64,000 bases of DNA, taken from Climacium dendroides. Taxonomy: Eukaryota > Streptophyta > Bryopsida > Hypnales > Climaciaceae. A program made the translations under genes and the position numbers. The notes beneath the pieces are model-generated. The model saw only the letters and a program-made list of their open reading frames with translations, ran no database searches and had not been told where the DNA came from. Where the stretch lies: the NCBI GenBank assembly GCA_950106755.1, contig OX467083.1, positions 23,431,029 through 23,495,028 of the forward strand. The letters are read 5' to 3'. This document shows, in pieces, positions 23,301 to 35,728 of this stretch (its first letter is position 1; each line of letters starts with the position of its first letter).

Positions 23301-26300
23301 TTTGCCTATAATAGGCTTGTCTATATCTATATATGCAATTTTTTTTATGAAGTGCCAATGTGGCAATTTAAATGTTATAGTGGTGCTCCAAATTTCAACA
23401 TTCATCTACATATTGGATAGAAAATATCACATTAGCACATCACATGTTCATAATTCTATTTTCATTCACAATCTAGTGATTTCATCCAAGTTTTTTTTAT
23501 TTTGAAGTTTTTTGGCAAAAAACTTCATGGTTTGTTGCTACTTTTTAGCCAAATTAATTTTTTTTAGGTGCAATCTCGCACTATTATGATGAAAGAAAAT
23601 CCTTGGTTTGCAATGGATGATTTCACCATAGTAGTTTGATTGGATACTTAATGATATATTTTCAAATTATTCTTGTTATGGTCTATAATTATTAAAGAAT
23701 GTTTCTGAAATTCTAATTGAAGAGATTAATTAAAAAGTGTTGTTTTCAAGAACTTATATAAATTTGATTTTATCATTTTAATATTGTATAAAAATCATTC
23801 TTGATTTTGTGCACATAATTAACAAAATTGCACTTAAAAATTATAGGCCACAGGTTAAAGTAGGAGACATTAGTTAATATCAAAAGGATTACATGAATAA
23901 AAATAAAAGTAAATGAATACTCCTTAATATGTAAACTTTTTTCTCAATACTTAAGGAATATTCATTTTATTTTATTTTTATTCATGTAATCCTTTTGATA
24001 TTAGCTAATGTCTTCTACCTTAACTTGTGGCCTGTAATTTTTAAAAACAAATGAATATTTCTATAAAATTTGTTTTCAATACCTAACAAATATTCTTTAG
24101 GTATTGAAAACAAATTTTACACATTCTAGGTGGCTGGCCTTATGAGTGGTCAAGGTGGATGAAAAACATAAAAAACATGCAAGAATCTTGGTTTGGAATG
24201 CCAAAGGTTAAGATAAGAAACTCTATGAATTTGTATCACAAGTAAAAAACTACCCTATTGTGCCATTATCTATTAGTAGTGTATATTTTAAACTTTCAAA
24301 TGGCTTCTATTGGTACAAAGTGGCACACATAATTGCATGGCACAAATAGGGGTTCTTACCTTGAATTTCATTGCATTGTATCCTTAGAAAAGAAAAACTT
24401 GCAATGACATTTAAAGTAAGATTACAAAGTACACCTACAACATTATAATTTTTTGCTGAAAGATTCTAATCCTTTGAATAATTTTACTTGGCCCAATTTT
24501 CAAATACAAGAAAGCATTCAATAGTTGCAAGAAGATTGGAGTTTTTTGTTAACCCCTCAAGGCCTAACATGTAGTTTTTCAATGAATTGTCCCACTTTGA
24601 TGTTTTTATGCATATGGATATGCTTGAATTTTTTTTATTCTAACACTATAAAAGTAAAGAGTACTTTGTCTAGTATGCATGGAATCAATTGAGGAAATTA
24701 TTGGCTGCTAGAATTTTAGATTATGACAATTTTGGATTATGAAGTTTATAGGAAAAAATCCAACTTTGGGGGAAAAAATTATAAGAAGATAAATAATGTT
24801 TTTTCACCTAATCCACTGTAAAATTATTGGAATCTGAAGAAAATTTATTTATTTATAATTTTTTTAAAATAAAAATAAAAAATTCTCTCAAATTTATACA
24901 TATTTTCAAATAGAAGAATACTCTTCTATTTGAAAATATGTATGAATTTGATCCTAACAAAATTTAAAAGAAATTGTATACGTCAATTTTTTAAATTTTA
25001 AATTTGATATTATTAGCATATCATTTGGAATATCTTCAAAAAAATTGGAATCATTCTAATTATTTTTTGATTTTAATCATACTAGATTGAAATTTGTATT
25101 TCAAAAATTTCAAAAAATAAAAATTTGAAATGTTTTTTTAGAAACCCAATTTGAATGTGTAGGGTAAAGACTAGATATGTCCATGGATTTTTTTTCCCAT
25201 ACCTACTATTCTTTTCATTGTAAAAAAATCATGTGTGCTTCCTTTTTATTAGACTATATTTCTTTTAAATGCTTCTCACATTGAAATTTTTTCAATCAAA
25301 AAATGCAAGAAGTATGTCAACTTGTTACTCTACAAGATTCTACTTTACAAAATATTGTGATTTGTTTCACCCTATTGAGAATTTATCATTGAAAGTTTGA
25401 AGAAGTCCTTGAACGGTTAAAAGAAAAAATTTAAGTTTTAAGGAAAAAAATTTTAGTTCTATTATTTTATAGTAATTTTAGATAAAAGACAGTGAATTCT
25501 TAAACAAAACAAAACATCTAATGAACTTTTTATTTATTTTTATATGAAAATACTACAAATAGGTCAAACTAGCTAATAATTCAATCATTGATATTATTCA
25601 TATCAACCTTAAATTTAAAGTAACCCTTATACTATTATACAAATGTAAATACTATTAAAAAATTAAAATTTTTGTAAGAAAATAGAGCGTTGAAAAATGA
25701 GAAAAAATCTTACAAGCCCATATTTCATTGGGGTCATAAATTAAAAGATCTTCAAGAGTGGCTCTTATTGATTCCAAAGCAGTTGGCCATTCATCCTGAT
25801 GATATGTATAGTGAAAAGGTTTCACATCATACTTGTAATTAAAACTTAAAATACTACAGACTGTATTTTTATTATTATGTCATTTAAAGTTTTCAATATT
25901 TATATATATTTTTAAATTATAAGTTCAAAATTTCAAGTGCAAGTTATATGATATTTATTATATTTGATTAATCTTTTTAATAAAGAAAGTATCAAACCTT
26001 AGCCATGTCTGTAAAAATTCTACCACATTTGAGTATGTTGATATTTATGTCAATGATCTATTTATAAAACATTCAAAGATCAATTTGCAAATTGTGTGTT
26101 GCAATATAATTATTATTGCATAATAATATTTACAATCTTTTATAAACTACTTTAAAAAACCATTGTATTATATTAAAGCATATTATGGCAATGTAGGGGG
26201 CAAGGATGACTTTGGATAGAAAAAAAAAATTGAAAGTATAAATTAAAAGTATTCAACTAGAGAATTGACCATTAAGTTTATTTGATTTATACATGCAAAC

Positions 26301-29300
26301 TATTTAAAGGATTGAAAACTTTTTAATTCATGGATTGAAAGACAAATTGTTAGATGATTAAAATCGTATTAAATAAAACTAAATAGGCTAACTATTTCAC
26401 TATTAATTACAAAAATTGAAAGAGATGAAGGTCTTACATGTTGTTTTAATGATATATAAATGGATAGATATATGGTAATTATATATGCATATATTATAAA
26501 TTAATAGCATCTTAGGTATTTTTGACATATCTAATATTTATTTAATTTTGTTTCACATTTTTCTCGAGTTTCCATCTTGTTAGAATTTGACACATGAAAA
26601 CATCTTCAAAAAAACAATCATTTTCTACCAAAGTTGTTGGTAAATTATGGTACAAATACACACACAGATATGTATATGTGTGCTCAAGTGTATCTCTCTT
26701 TCTCTCTTTATATATATAATCGACAATTACTATTTCTTGATCATTCTATTAATTAGTTAGGTACTGAGTCTTTTGGATATCTTCCTAATCTTTAATAAAT
26801 GTGAATTGCTACTAATAAATAATAAGTCAATTTGTCTTTGAATTAATCATTAAATTACTTTATCAATTAATCCTTATTATGAAGCCAAACAATCTTCATT
26901 TGATTTTGGATTTCATCCAACAAACAAGTGAATGATAGATTGGTGGATTAAATGACTGATTGTTAGCTCAAATGTATAAACCAATCTACCAAATATCACT
27001 CAATCACTTAATTTAACTTTTTTTCTCAATCTAAAAATTTTCACTCAATCTTGTAGATTGTTAACCTCTAAAAGACCAAGAGTACCCTTGAGGAACTCTT
27101 GAAGATTCAAGGAGGTTCATATGATCTCAATTTTTGGAATGATTTTTGGAATTTTTTTAGAAGATAGAAAACAAACAAGTTTTCTAGGAATATAATTTTT
27201 ATTCAATAGGTACTTATAGGAAAACAAGTTATGCCACTTGAAGCTCAAAATGGAGGTCACCACCAACAAAACTATCGTCAAGATTCAAAATAAATTAATA
27301 CTTTTTTCCTCATTAGAAATGTTTTTGAATACATAAATATCTTTTATTCATTTTATTTGGACTAGTAATGAGAAAGTTACAGAGAATCTTGTTTTCATAG
27401 CAATCATGGCGTCTTCTTTAAAAAAATTACAATGCCACACTTAACTATTTTTGAGTATTCAATGAATTATAAACAAAATATTTAGAGATCTCTTGATGTT
27501 TGTATAGATCTCTAGATGTTTTGTATCGATTTCCCGATGTTATGCATAGATCACCTAATGTTTTGCATTATTTCCTTATAACCATTTTTTCTCCCATAAG
27601 GAAATAATGCAAAACATTATTAATTTCTGACTAGGAAAAAAACAAAAAATCAAGAATTAATAATGTTTTGCATTATTTTCTTATAACCATTATTAATTTT
27701 TTATTTTCAAAAGTACAAAGGTAGTTCTATGTACATAGTTTATTTTGCTTATTAGAACAATGTCATAGTTGAGATCAGTGTATCTAAATTTCATCTTAGA
27801 GCTAGAGGGTTGCTATTATATAAGCCTAGGAGTGTAAGCTCGTGAGCCTAAAAGCCTATACACCTACGTTATATAAATCTATATTTTAAAAAACTTCCAT
27901 GACTATAATGTAACTATATAATAGATATTTAGATTATAAGCAACTTCCATAGTTGTATGATACCTATTTATACATATGTTCAAGGCTCATGTGCTTGCAT
28001 TTTTATTCTCATACAATAGCTTTATTGGCTTGGCAAATTAGTGTATATACAAACTTTTTTAGAGTAGCTTGATTCATTAGTATGTTTTAAATGAAAAGTG
28101 GGTGACAAGGGATAGTGGTCACGTTGCTAGACTTGCCTATGTCCTCTGAGTATGGGTAAATGAGCTTTCAATCTTTTAATTTATCCAAAGTAGTCCTCAA
28201 TCTACTAGATGTATCAATTCAAATGTGTCACTTAATCTATAAAATTTCATTCAACCCACAAATTTGTCATTCAATCCATTAGATTTCTTGATTCAAATTT
28301 GTCACATCACTCAACGCACTAGATTTCTTAATTCAAGTTTGTCACTCAAACTTCCAAAATAACAAATCCATTAATCAATCCAAATCAATTGTGTTAATTA
28401 ACAACTCCATCACTTACTCCACCAAATCAAATCTATCATTCAATACACAAGTTTATCACTCAACTCTATTAAATATCACTTAATCTAGTAATCTATAGCT
28501 CAATTTGCCAAATTTATTATTAAACCACATTTTTTTTTCAATTCACCAAATTTGTCAATTCAAATCTATTATTTAGTCCACAAAATTTCATTTACTACAA
28601 AGTAAGTGGATTAATCCTTGGTTCACCAACTAAGGAATAATCCACTTACTTTGTTAGAGTAATAAATTAATGGATAAAAAACAAAATGAGTGATATATTG
28701 GTATTGTAACAATTATGTTAGCTTACAAATTAATTGGCTTATTGGTTAATTATCAATGTATTAAATTAATGAATTACAAATGGAATTAATAGGAGTTAAT
28801 ATTGAAAAAATGACTTGTTGATTGAATTATGAACCTATATAAAAAGTTGGGTATCATTTTGGAGGGTTAAATAAAACAATGTTTAACAATTTCTACTAAC
28901 AATTTAAATCCAAATCAAAAAATAAATACTTTTGTATTATATATATATATAAAATTTTCAATCTTCTTTTATTTGTAGAAATTTGAAGAATTTATTTTCT
29001 TAATTCATTTCAAGAAAACTTTTAGTGTATGCAATATTTTTGTCATTTGCTTTAAATGCATATATCACCATCATTATTTCTCAAGAAACTTTTGTGATAT
29101 GATTTGAACTAAAATAATTACCTTTTGAATCACATTAAAATCTTCGAGAATGAATTCATTGTACGGGCCTAGATTTTCACTTTTGATATACACATTCATC
29201 CATGCTGGCCAAGCTCGCAGTTGCACCTATATTGTCACTGTTCTTCATGTCTAAGTATCAATAATTAAATAGCCTTGAGAGATAAAAACTACATATCTAC

Positions 29301-29322
29301 TATTTTTCAAATTTGGCTTTAG

Positions 29323-29368
<46 letters not shown>

Positions 29369-31056
29369 TCTCACATACATAGGCAACAAGCAAAATGATA
29401 GACATGGAGGCTTGAAATCAATGGTCATTAGTGTTTACAAACCTAGCTAAAATTCATTGCATTGTTACTTAAAATTTTCATTAGCTAAAAGTACATTGGA
29501 GAAAATCTTTGAAAAAATTAGATTTTAGCCAAGATTGCAACAAGCAATAGAATTTGACTAGCAATTTGCAACTTCTTCCACATTGAAATTAGCATCTATT
29601 TATTCTGTTTTGTGTTACAGTGCTACCAATAATCCTTTCCAACTTGCAAAATCCTTTATTTTATTTTTTTATTTTGAATACTACTCACTCTCAAGGTAGC
29701 CCAAGTTGATGCATGTTTGTCTTGAAGGGAGCATATTGCACTAGACTTACCATTTCCGTGAAGGAGAGGATGCACACTCCTTCCAGAATGGGCGCCAGCT
29801 TGCCTTCGCCGCGCAATGCTTTCACCACATGCATCAGCGTCGGCGTCTCCGCCTGCATACCATTCCTTCTCAATTGCAACAAACCAACATCCGACCCCCA
29901 GGAGAAGAAATTCAATCTTGCTCTGTGCTTTTGTTTCTGTGCTTTGGGTTACCTCAAGCAAATGCACTACACACGTTGGGTACACCATCAAAAACCCTGC
30001 CATTCTGGAGATCAGCCCTGCGCCTTTCATCGTCGATTCGTGCCATCCTGCACACCTAGTCATGGCGGCCAACTCGATTTTTAGTAGCCATGGACATGCT
30101 CTCCATTCGGATCATGCTGAATGTTCGCTTTTCGTGCATCATTAACATTTTTTTAAATTTCTTTTTACTCCTACCGAACCAGGAATCCCTAATTGGGTCT
30201 CGTGTTTATTTAAGGTCATTTGGGGATGTTCTTTTTGTTCAATTCACTTCATTTTCTCTCCAATGCATGCGGTGTTCTTCACTGATTCTGATGATATAAA
30301 ATTTAGCCCCGTCTGAATTGTATTCCTCACGTTATGGTCAGTCAAATTGGTTGGGATGGTAACCGTGAATTCTTGGTCCTTTAGGGTTTAACACTTGTGT
30401 AAGCAGATTGCGGAATTGCGGTGATTGGTTGGAGATTACCGACTACGCGGTCCTTGGAGGTTTCCGGCTGCATGTCCTCGGGAATTTTGCCGGCGTATAA
30501 CAGGCGACTTATGTTGGGTCCTCTCTGCACAGGTTTTGCCAGGGCGAGAGATGTGTTATTGCTGTGAAATGGCAGGTCGCTCAGTGATTTGCATTTGTCA
30601 TAGCCAACAAACTTGACAGATCAGTCAGCTTTGGTGGTAATGGCTGAGGTAGTGAGTGTGATTCAGGGCAAAATATTTTGGCATTTTGAAATATGGCGGT
30701 GAGCTTGAAAATGTGTGCAACGGATAGCACAATCAATCAATCTGACTTGAAATTAGTGCCCAAATCTCCAATTTCAAGTTCTCGTCGTTCCAAAGACCTC
30801 ATAAATTGTTGTGCTTCTAATCCACAGGGTGTTTTGTGATGAATGTGGATGATTCCTGACTGGCTCTATACATCATACAGATTCTTCAAAGACATTGCTC
30901 CTGCGTGAAATGGGAAGCAACCAATAGTAGAAATAGTTTCGGAGCCATTACAACTTTAAGAGCAGCCTGTTCCACGGCGGCATCCAGCATGTTTGGTCTC
31001 GACTGCAAAATATTCATGTAAATGTCGTCTATCTGTGACTGCGTCGGCCTCGCCAT
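20353..31056 (-). CDS. TEX47-like (BLUF-fold-like) protein, eight small exons with giant introns
   Basis: Rebuilt from minus-strand exons, in order: 31056-30952, 30524-30440, 29996-29953, 29852-29751, 29226-29122, 25795-25714, 20850-20753 and 20409-20353. Seven junctions join in phase to 225 codons. Exon 1 starts at ATGGCGAGG in good context. Key segments are ISRLLYAGKIPEDM (exon 2), GFLMVYPTCVVHLLE (exons 2-3), LEGVCILSFTEM (exon 4), LRAWPAWMNVYI (exon 5) and TPKLNDFWQLMTEPP then SFDSDILFQL (exon 7). This order matches the animal TEX47 family as I know it: a first strand, then G-L-L-L-V-Y-P followed by VHLLE, a P-S-R-.-.-P-.-W region, and a C-terminal Y/W-.-.-P...LDSE motif. TEX47 is a testis and sperm protein of about 250 residues with unclear function. 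Exons 2, 4, 5 and 6 have good splice sites. The exon 3 acceptor has alternatives (start at 30047 is also in phase). The exon 7 donor (GTTGTT) and exon 8 are weak. Introns 5 and 6 are about 3.3 and 4.9 kb and carry repeats. Confidence 0.62.
20426..20614. mobile_element. CACTA-type foldback MITE with GAA target duplication
   Basis: Begins CACTACAAGAGAAAGGGGTG and ends in the reverse complement (CACCCCTTTCTCTTGTAGT, then C in place of G). Flanking GAA trinucleotides at 20423-20425 and 20615-20617 fit the 3-base duplication made by CACTA elements. The arms stay complementary through 'agtagtgtcctagacatcac', so the 189 bases fold almost entirely. It lies in the last proposed intron of the TEX47-like gene, only 16 bases from the final acceptor. 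Non-autonomous: no coding capacity. Confidence 0.85.
21215..21676 (-). mobile_element. Family C MITE-like element, copy 3 (inverted)
   Basis: The ends are GGTAAAAACAGCCCATTG and CAATGGGTTGTTTTACC, a clear terminal inverted repeat. The interior is the inverted version of the blocks at 1560-1966 and 18800-19215 ('ctattatgaaaggccaaaaa', 'gaagttcctaatgaggtcag'). 'Aatgggtcattt' is repeated near the right end. It lies in intron 6 of the TEX47-like gene. Non-coding. Confidence 0.7.
22673..22913. mobile_element. MITE with 28-base terminal inverted repeats and AAAG duplication
   Basis: The left end ATGCCATATTTAACTACTTT at 22673 continues to GGACTTT. The right end at 22886-22913 is its exact reverse complement. 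AAAG flanks both sides (22669-22672 and 22914-22917), a possible 4-base target duplication. The 185-base centre has no open frame. It sits in intron 6 of the TEX47-like gene. Confidence 0.8.
23835..24044. mobile_element. Foldback element with arms of about 80-90 bases
   Basis: 'Aaattataggccacaggtta' at the left pairs with 'taacttgtggcctgtaattt' at the right. Pairing continues through 'tatcaaaaggattacatgaa' and 'aataaaaataaaa' with few mismatches. A second small hairpin ('tttgttttcaatacctaaca' and its complement) follows at about 24067-24116. Both lie in intron 6 of the TEX47-like gene. Confidence 0.75.
24900..24945. repeat. Short perfect hairpin
   Basis: 'Catattttcaaatagaagaa' pairs with 'ttcttctatttgaaaatatg'-type sequence immediately downstream, with a loop of a few bases. 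It may be a solo foldback or a transcript-level stem within the intron. Confidence 0.6.
25010..25420 (-). repeat. Dispersed repeat, family J, copy 2 (inverted)
   Basis: The reverse complement of this stretch follows the order of copy 1 at 5040-5480, for example 'gggtaaagactagatatg' against 'catttttagtctttactc', and 'aaaatattgtgatttgtttc' against its complement. It is a non-coding intron insert. Confidence 0.5.
27060..27250 (+). repeat. TTAACCCCT-edge repeat copy in an intron
   Basis: Starts 'ttaacctctaaaagacc' and shares 'ggaatataatttttattcaa' and the following text with the copy at about 8833-9020. It lies in intron 5 of the TEX47-like gene. A related edge ('ttaacccctcaaggcc') begins near 24550. 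Confidence 0.5.
27560..27695. repeat. Nested direct and inverted short repeats
   Basis: 'Ttttgcattatttccttata' appears at about 27560 and, slightly changed, at about 27665. Its complement 'aaggaaataatgcaaaac' lies between them, so the region can form alternative hairpins. It lies in intron 5 of the TEX47-like gene. Confidence 0.5.
28605..28660. repeat. Short hairpin
   Basis: 'Aagtaagtggattaatcctt' pairs with 'aaggaataatccacttactt' around a short loop. Small intronic inverted repeat. Confidence 0.6.
29327..29366 (+). repeat. TA dinucleotide microsatellite
   Basis: About 20 TA units lie in intron 4 of the TEX47-like gene, roughly 100 bases on the upstream side (minus strand) of exon 5. Likely length-variable. 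Confidence 0.9.
29453..29745 (+). repeat. Direct repeat flanking the TEX47-like 5' island, copy 1
   Basis: About 290 bases ('attagattttagccaagatt', 'caatttgcaacttcttccac', 'actctcaaggtagcccaagt', 'tgtttgtcttgaagggagca') recur at 31528-31790 in the same orientation. This copy lies in intron 4 and stops at the exon 4 donor. The pair brackets the GC-rich block that carries exons 1-4. Confidence 0.8.
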
Positions 31057-32330
31057 GACGATCGCTTCGACAGCGAGGTAAGTAGATCTTGATGGAGCCC
31101 AAAAACTAACGATCAGGAAATGGGAGGTACTGTAGAGCGAGCGAGGAGAGTTTTTGTCAATATGATCGACCTCAGGTATGTGCAATGCAGCGTCCAACAC
31201 TTGCAAGCACTTAGGGTTGGCAGAAAAATTTGGTCACCTTATGGTATGCAAATGGAAACTAGGCCATATGAACTCCTTCACACCATGTAAACTCGGAGTC
31301 ACGAAGTGGTTTAGAATGTTCCAGAAGACTGAGAAATCTTTTCTTCTGCGTTGGAAGTGTGCTTAGGATTGCTTACCATGGAGGTTCTAGGGATGTGGGA
31401 TTTGCCTCTCCACGTATGGGATGTCAATCGAACAGTCACACATTTTAGACAGTCGATTTGTAACCGCTTCAGAGCAGGCTTGGTTTGGAATTCCCTGTCA
31501 AGCAGCGTTCACAGAACTGTCTAAAATTTGCTCCATTGCTACTTAAAATTTTCAGTAAAATTTTCAGTAGAAAATCATTGAGAGAATTAGATTTTAGCCA
31601 AGACTGCACCAAACAATAGAATTTGATAACCAATTTGCAACTTCTTCCAAATTGGAATTAGCATCTATTTAATCTGTTTTGTGTTTTACTACTTGCAAAA
31701 TCCTTTCTTTTTTATTTATTTTTAATACTTCTCACTCTCAAGGTAGCCTAAGCTGATGCCTGTTTGTCTTGAAGGTAGCATTTCGCAGTAATTCCATTAA
31801 CTAGTTCTGGGATCACTGGTCACCACTTCGCACCTGTCCTTCATATTCAATTTAAAATTTCACTGCAAAGCTACAGTACAGAGTCATGGGGTCTTCGTAT
31901 TCAATCAGGTTTGTCACTGCAGAGCTATGTTATAGAGGTTCACAGGGGCTTCACAGGTTGTGAATGCGAAGTTATGGCAATAGTGGAAACATGGCTGAGT
32001 AGACTTGGGAAATGATATTAAAGGATCTCTTACATTTGCATGGGTTTTATAGGAGGCAACCCATTCTTGATAACTCCCATTCTGGCAATATAGGCTGCTC
32101 TCCTTTCGTGCAGGAAGGGATGAACAGGGATAAATTATGGCATAGTTTCTGACATAGTTTTGGTGCATTATGATTGGTTATAAGACTCTCAATATTGCAA
32201 CCAATTTTAGGTGGATTTTGCAATCAGTTCTTGGTAAAAAATAGGAAGGTTTATATGACTAGTGTGAGTCAAATAAAATCCGCAGCTAAAAAATTCATAT
32301 GTTTTGAGAAATAAAAATCTGAAAAATCAC
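31057..32330 (-). promoter_or_regulatory. Upstream region of the TEX47-like gene
   Basis: G+C stays moderate from 31057 to about 31520 and again from 31790 to 32210. These stretches probably include the 5' UTR and promoter of the minus-strand gene. The frame of exon 1 stays open upstream of the ATG at 31056 for some 50 codons with no earlier ATG. An upstream coding exon is therefore possible but not seen. An 84-codon minus frame at 31914-32168 is not recognised. Confidence 0.35.
31528..31790 (+). repeat. Direct repeat flanking the TEX47-like 5' island, copy 2
   Basis: The second copy of the 29453-29745 block, diverged by scattered substitutions and small gaps. It lies upstream of the first exon on the minus strand. 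Its far end aligns with the exon 4 donor region of copy 1, so a past tandem duplication of part of this locus is one explanation. Confidence 0.75.
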
Positions 32331-35300
32331 GGAAACCTTCCAAATTCTATTTCTACACGTGGAAAAATTTCCCCACTAGAGAAACCTACCTTGCAAATAT
32401 GTGTATTAACTTTCCTCATTGGAAAAACTTGCCCTATAGATACAAGTATTTGCTTAAGTGGTCAAAAATGGAATGCCTCCCTTACAATATTGTGTCTCTT
32501 TTTCATTTGCAATGAAATTTTTATTTGTGACAAATATGAATAAATAATATAAAGAAAGAAAAAAAAAAAAAAAAAAAAAAGAAAGAAAGAGAGAAAGACC
32601 CATTACACTATTAATGATATTTTGTATTACTGACCTTATCACCTAACTCACTCTATTTCTCATTTATTTGACATAGTATTCATTTTGACATTTAGTATTG
32701 ATAAATCTCCAAAACTAAACAAAGTATAGCCAACAATGACTCACTTGCAATCTATGGATTCTCAATAGTGGCTACTAAGACCCCATATCCTTGACTCCAT
32801 CAAAATTCTTCAAATATTTTTTGAAACTGATATCTTCTATAAGTTTTCATATTATATTGGTTGTGTAATATGTCAAGTGATGTCAAAGTTGTGATTGCTT
32901 GAATATTGAACTTTGTAGAATTTTGTGTGATTTTAAGGAAAAAATGTCAAAACTAAGTCATTCAATGTACATAATTATCTCAAAGCCATGTTAGTAAATT
33001 TTTCTAAATTTTTACTATGATATGCATTGATACATTCTACAATATATAGCATTTATGTTGCAAACATTTAATTGAAATACTCATTGATAATGTAGCTTGA
33101 ACCCAAAACTTGTTACATTTCTTATTGGACCAAACTCATTTTTCTAAGTGCTTACGTGCAATCAATAGGAGGTGACATATTTCACACTTAATGGATGGTT
33201 GTTTATACTCTAAAGTTCCTAAATCAAAAATTAGAAAACATTCTACAAATTGTCAAAAAACAACACCTTCTAAAAATAGGTTTATAAATCAAAATGTATC
33301 CACTTTTTAGAATTTATAATTAGAAGATCTTATTTTTAACTAGTAGAAGAGACTTACCTAAAATAATTGGAGTCTAAAAGCAATGCATGTGTGCGATACG
33401 ACCGAGCAAAGAATAACAAAATGTTTTTCTCAAGGTTGCCCAAACTTTTGATAATGCAATTTTGTTAAACTTTTGAGTTCCATAATTCAAATTAGCAAGA
33501 AAGATCTAAGATTTTACATTGAGTAGAGCCTTGAGTTGAGAAGAAGTATGCAAATTTTCAAAGGAAAACAATACTCTACTCCACCTATTTGAATTGAAGG
33601 TCAAAACAAAAACAAAAAACATAAATTTTTAACCAACCATTGAATCTTTCTAAAAATTAAATTTTCTAAAAGGTTATTTGATTTTCCAATTTAAAAGAAA
33701 ATGAGAAAAAATCCCAAAAATCTAATACTTCACTTTGGATGTCCATTTTTGAATTTAAAAGAGCTTTTATTACAAATTATCCCCCTCACTACCCATTCTT
33801 AGCTGCAATGTCACAATGCCTTCTATGGACCTTCACAACAATTAGAATGAATTATAGGTGGAATTGACACAATGCAACCACGTAGATTGAATCATCCTTT
33901 CGAGCCAAATACTTTTACATGTTCCAATCAGATTTCCATCCATTTGCTTTTATTCAATTTGAAGCTAATTTCAAAGGAAGTACAAATTTGCACTGCATAC
34001 CTATGGATAGTTCTTGTCCCCTTGGGTAAGTGAGGGGTTAACTGACATGTATAGGGTCCCTTATGTTTTCAACTTTGAAAATTTATAGAATATTGTGCGA
34101 GTGTCGGAAATATGAAACAACTTGGACTCTCAAAAGGAGGCACATCAAAAAAAATTCATCATCATTTTGACCACCAGGAATATCTGGGGCAGAAAAAGTG
34201 GCAGTTTTTGGGCTCAAGTTATGAGGTCAGAGTAGGACAGTTCAGTACAGTTTTGAGGACATGAAATTGACATTCATCCTCTTCAGAATATTTTCAGAAT
34301 TTCACCTACAATTTCACCTACTCATGCATGAGAACAATTTGCAAATATTATCATTTCTACTACTTTTAGAGCAACACTGTTGCAAAAACAGCTGCAAGTC
34401 AAACTTAAAAAATCAATTCAATTAACCCTTACACGCCTGGATCTGTCCTTTTTGAAATTTCAGCACATTTTTGCTTCTACCTTAGTACCCCAAAAATGAT
34501 ACCATTTTCTGAAATTTCATGAAATTGGTCATTGAGATGGAGGTTGTCTCTTCAACATTCAAGTATGAAATTGGATGAATGAGAAGTTCATTGGACGAAA
34601 ACAGTGCCTACAAGCCCTCCATTCATTGTCCAAAACATGGACATCGGAGTGTTTTAATCCTTAAAGGATGGGCCTTGTAACCGTGAAAAATCATCCCTTT
34701 CGATATTGTGTGAATAGTTGGTTTTAAACAAAAATTCCAAAGCACTCATTGAAAGTCAAACTACGATAGAAGACCTCCCCTTTTCATGCAAAATTCTGAA
34801 GATGAATGGTTGCACTCTTGTCCTATACTCAAGGATTCTCTTATAATTCATCAACCAAGAAAATGTCCGCAACGTCATTCATGGATTAAGGGTTAAGCCT
34901 GCATCCAACTAGGTGAGCTTACATTACCTTAAAAGCCAAAGAACGCACACACTTGCTAAGCTAACCCATCACATCTAAACTAGCCTATGACAGTCCAAAT
35001 GCCAACCAACCCATCACAGGTAAACGAACCTATGATCGTCCAAATGCCAGCCAACCCATCACAGGCAAAAAAATTATAATGATGTACATTTCAAAAATTG
35101 GAATGTACACCATTAGTACAATTTTGCCTATGATGAGATGGCTTCCATTTGGGCTCCTTTCCTTGGGACTTGGGAACCACTAACCACTGCATCCTTGCAT
35201 TCTGTACTTCCATGTACATCAAAAAGTGGTTTGAAGCACTGAACTGACAGTTGCCCACAATGGCAGGTTCAATTCACAAGTCATGACACATGCCCACCCA

Positions 35301-35340
35301 ACTCTTTTCTTTTCTTTCTCTGTTCCTATTGATAAGTTAA
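32210..35340. repeat. AT-rich intergenic DNA with dispersed repeat pieces
   Basis: No gene is seen. An A-rich tract with GAAA units lies at about 32553-32595. At about 34665-34900 there is a diverged copy of family G ('aaaatcatccctttcgatat', 'gaagacctccccttttcatg'), related to copies near 45.3, 45.6 and 46.2 kb. At 34980-35060 'ccaaccaacccatcacagg' is repeated in tandem at about 60-base spacing. Confidence 0.5.
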
Positions 35341-35342
35341 GC

Positions 35343-35728
35343 TTAAGGTAGAAACACCCAAAATCACACCTGTTGGTATTCTTTGTTCTTAGATTCAGTC
35401 AATTATGTCCCTAGACTTTGGTGAATGTGTCCTCCACATACTTAACATTGATTGGCCAATACATTTGAAGAACACATATTGGACTGTGATTTGCTGGAAG
35501 TTGAGTTGATTTTTGTAGGGTTCAGTTTGGGGGGCACTTATGGGATAGTTTCAAGGGTTTAAGCAACCAACACTTTGAAAAATTACATATAATGTTTGAA
35601 AATTTTAATTTTTAAAAGAATATTCATGATTTTCACTTGCATATACTACAAAATATTATTTAAAAAAAAATATACCTCCAACTATGCTGAATTGCGTAAA
35701 GTAACGATTTTGGGTGTTTCTACCTTAA
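35343..35728 (-). mobile_element. Family A MITE, copy 1 (inverted)
   Basis: Ends are TTAAGGTAGAAACACCCAAA and GATTTTGGGTGTTTCTACCT, followed by TAA. Its interior is the inverted form of copies at 38631-39020, 47508-47840 and 50798-51173 ('caattcagcatagttggagg' on the minus strand). Flanking TTAA on both sides may be target sequence. No coding capacity. Confidence 0.8.

Noticed and set aside
29327..29366. TA repeat as a regulatory element
   Set aside because: An ordinary dinucleotide microsatellite in an intron, with nothing to tie it to regulation.
29656..30072. Single 138-codon minus frame as one uninterrupted gene
   Set aside because: It reads through the 100-base intron between exons 3 and 4 of the TEX47-like gene; the spliced frame gives the family-like sequence and the read-through part does not.
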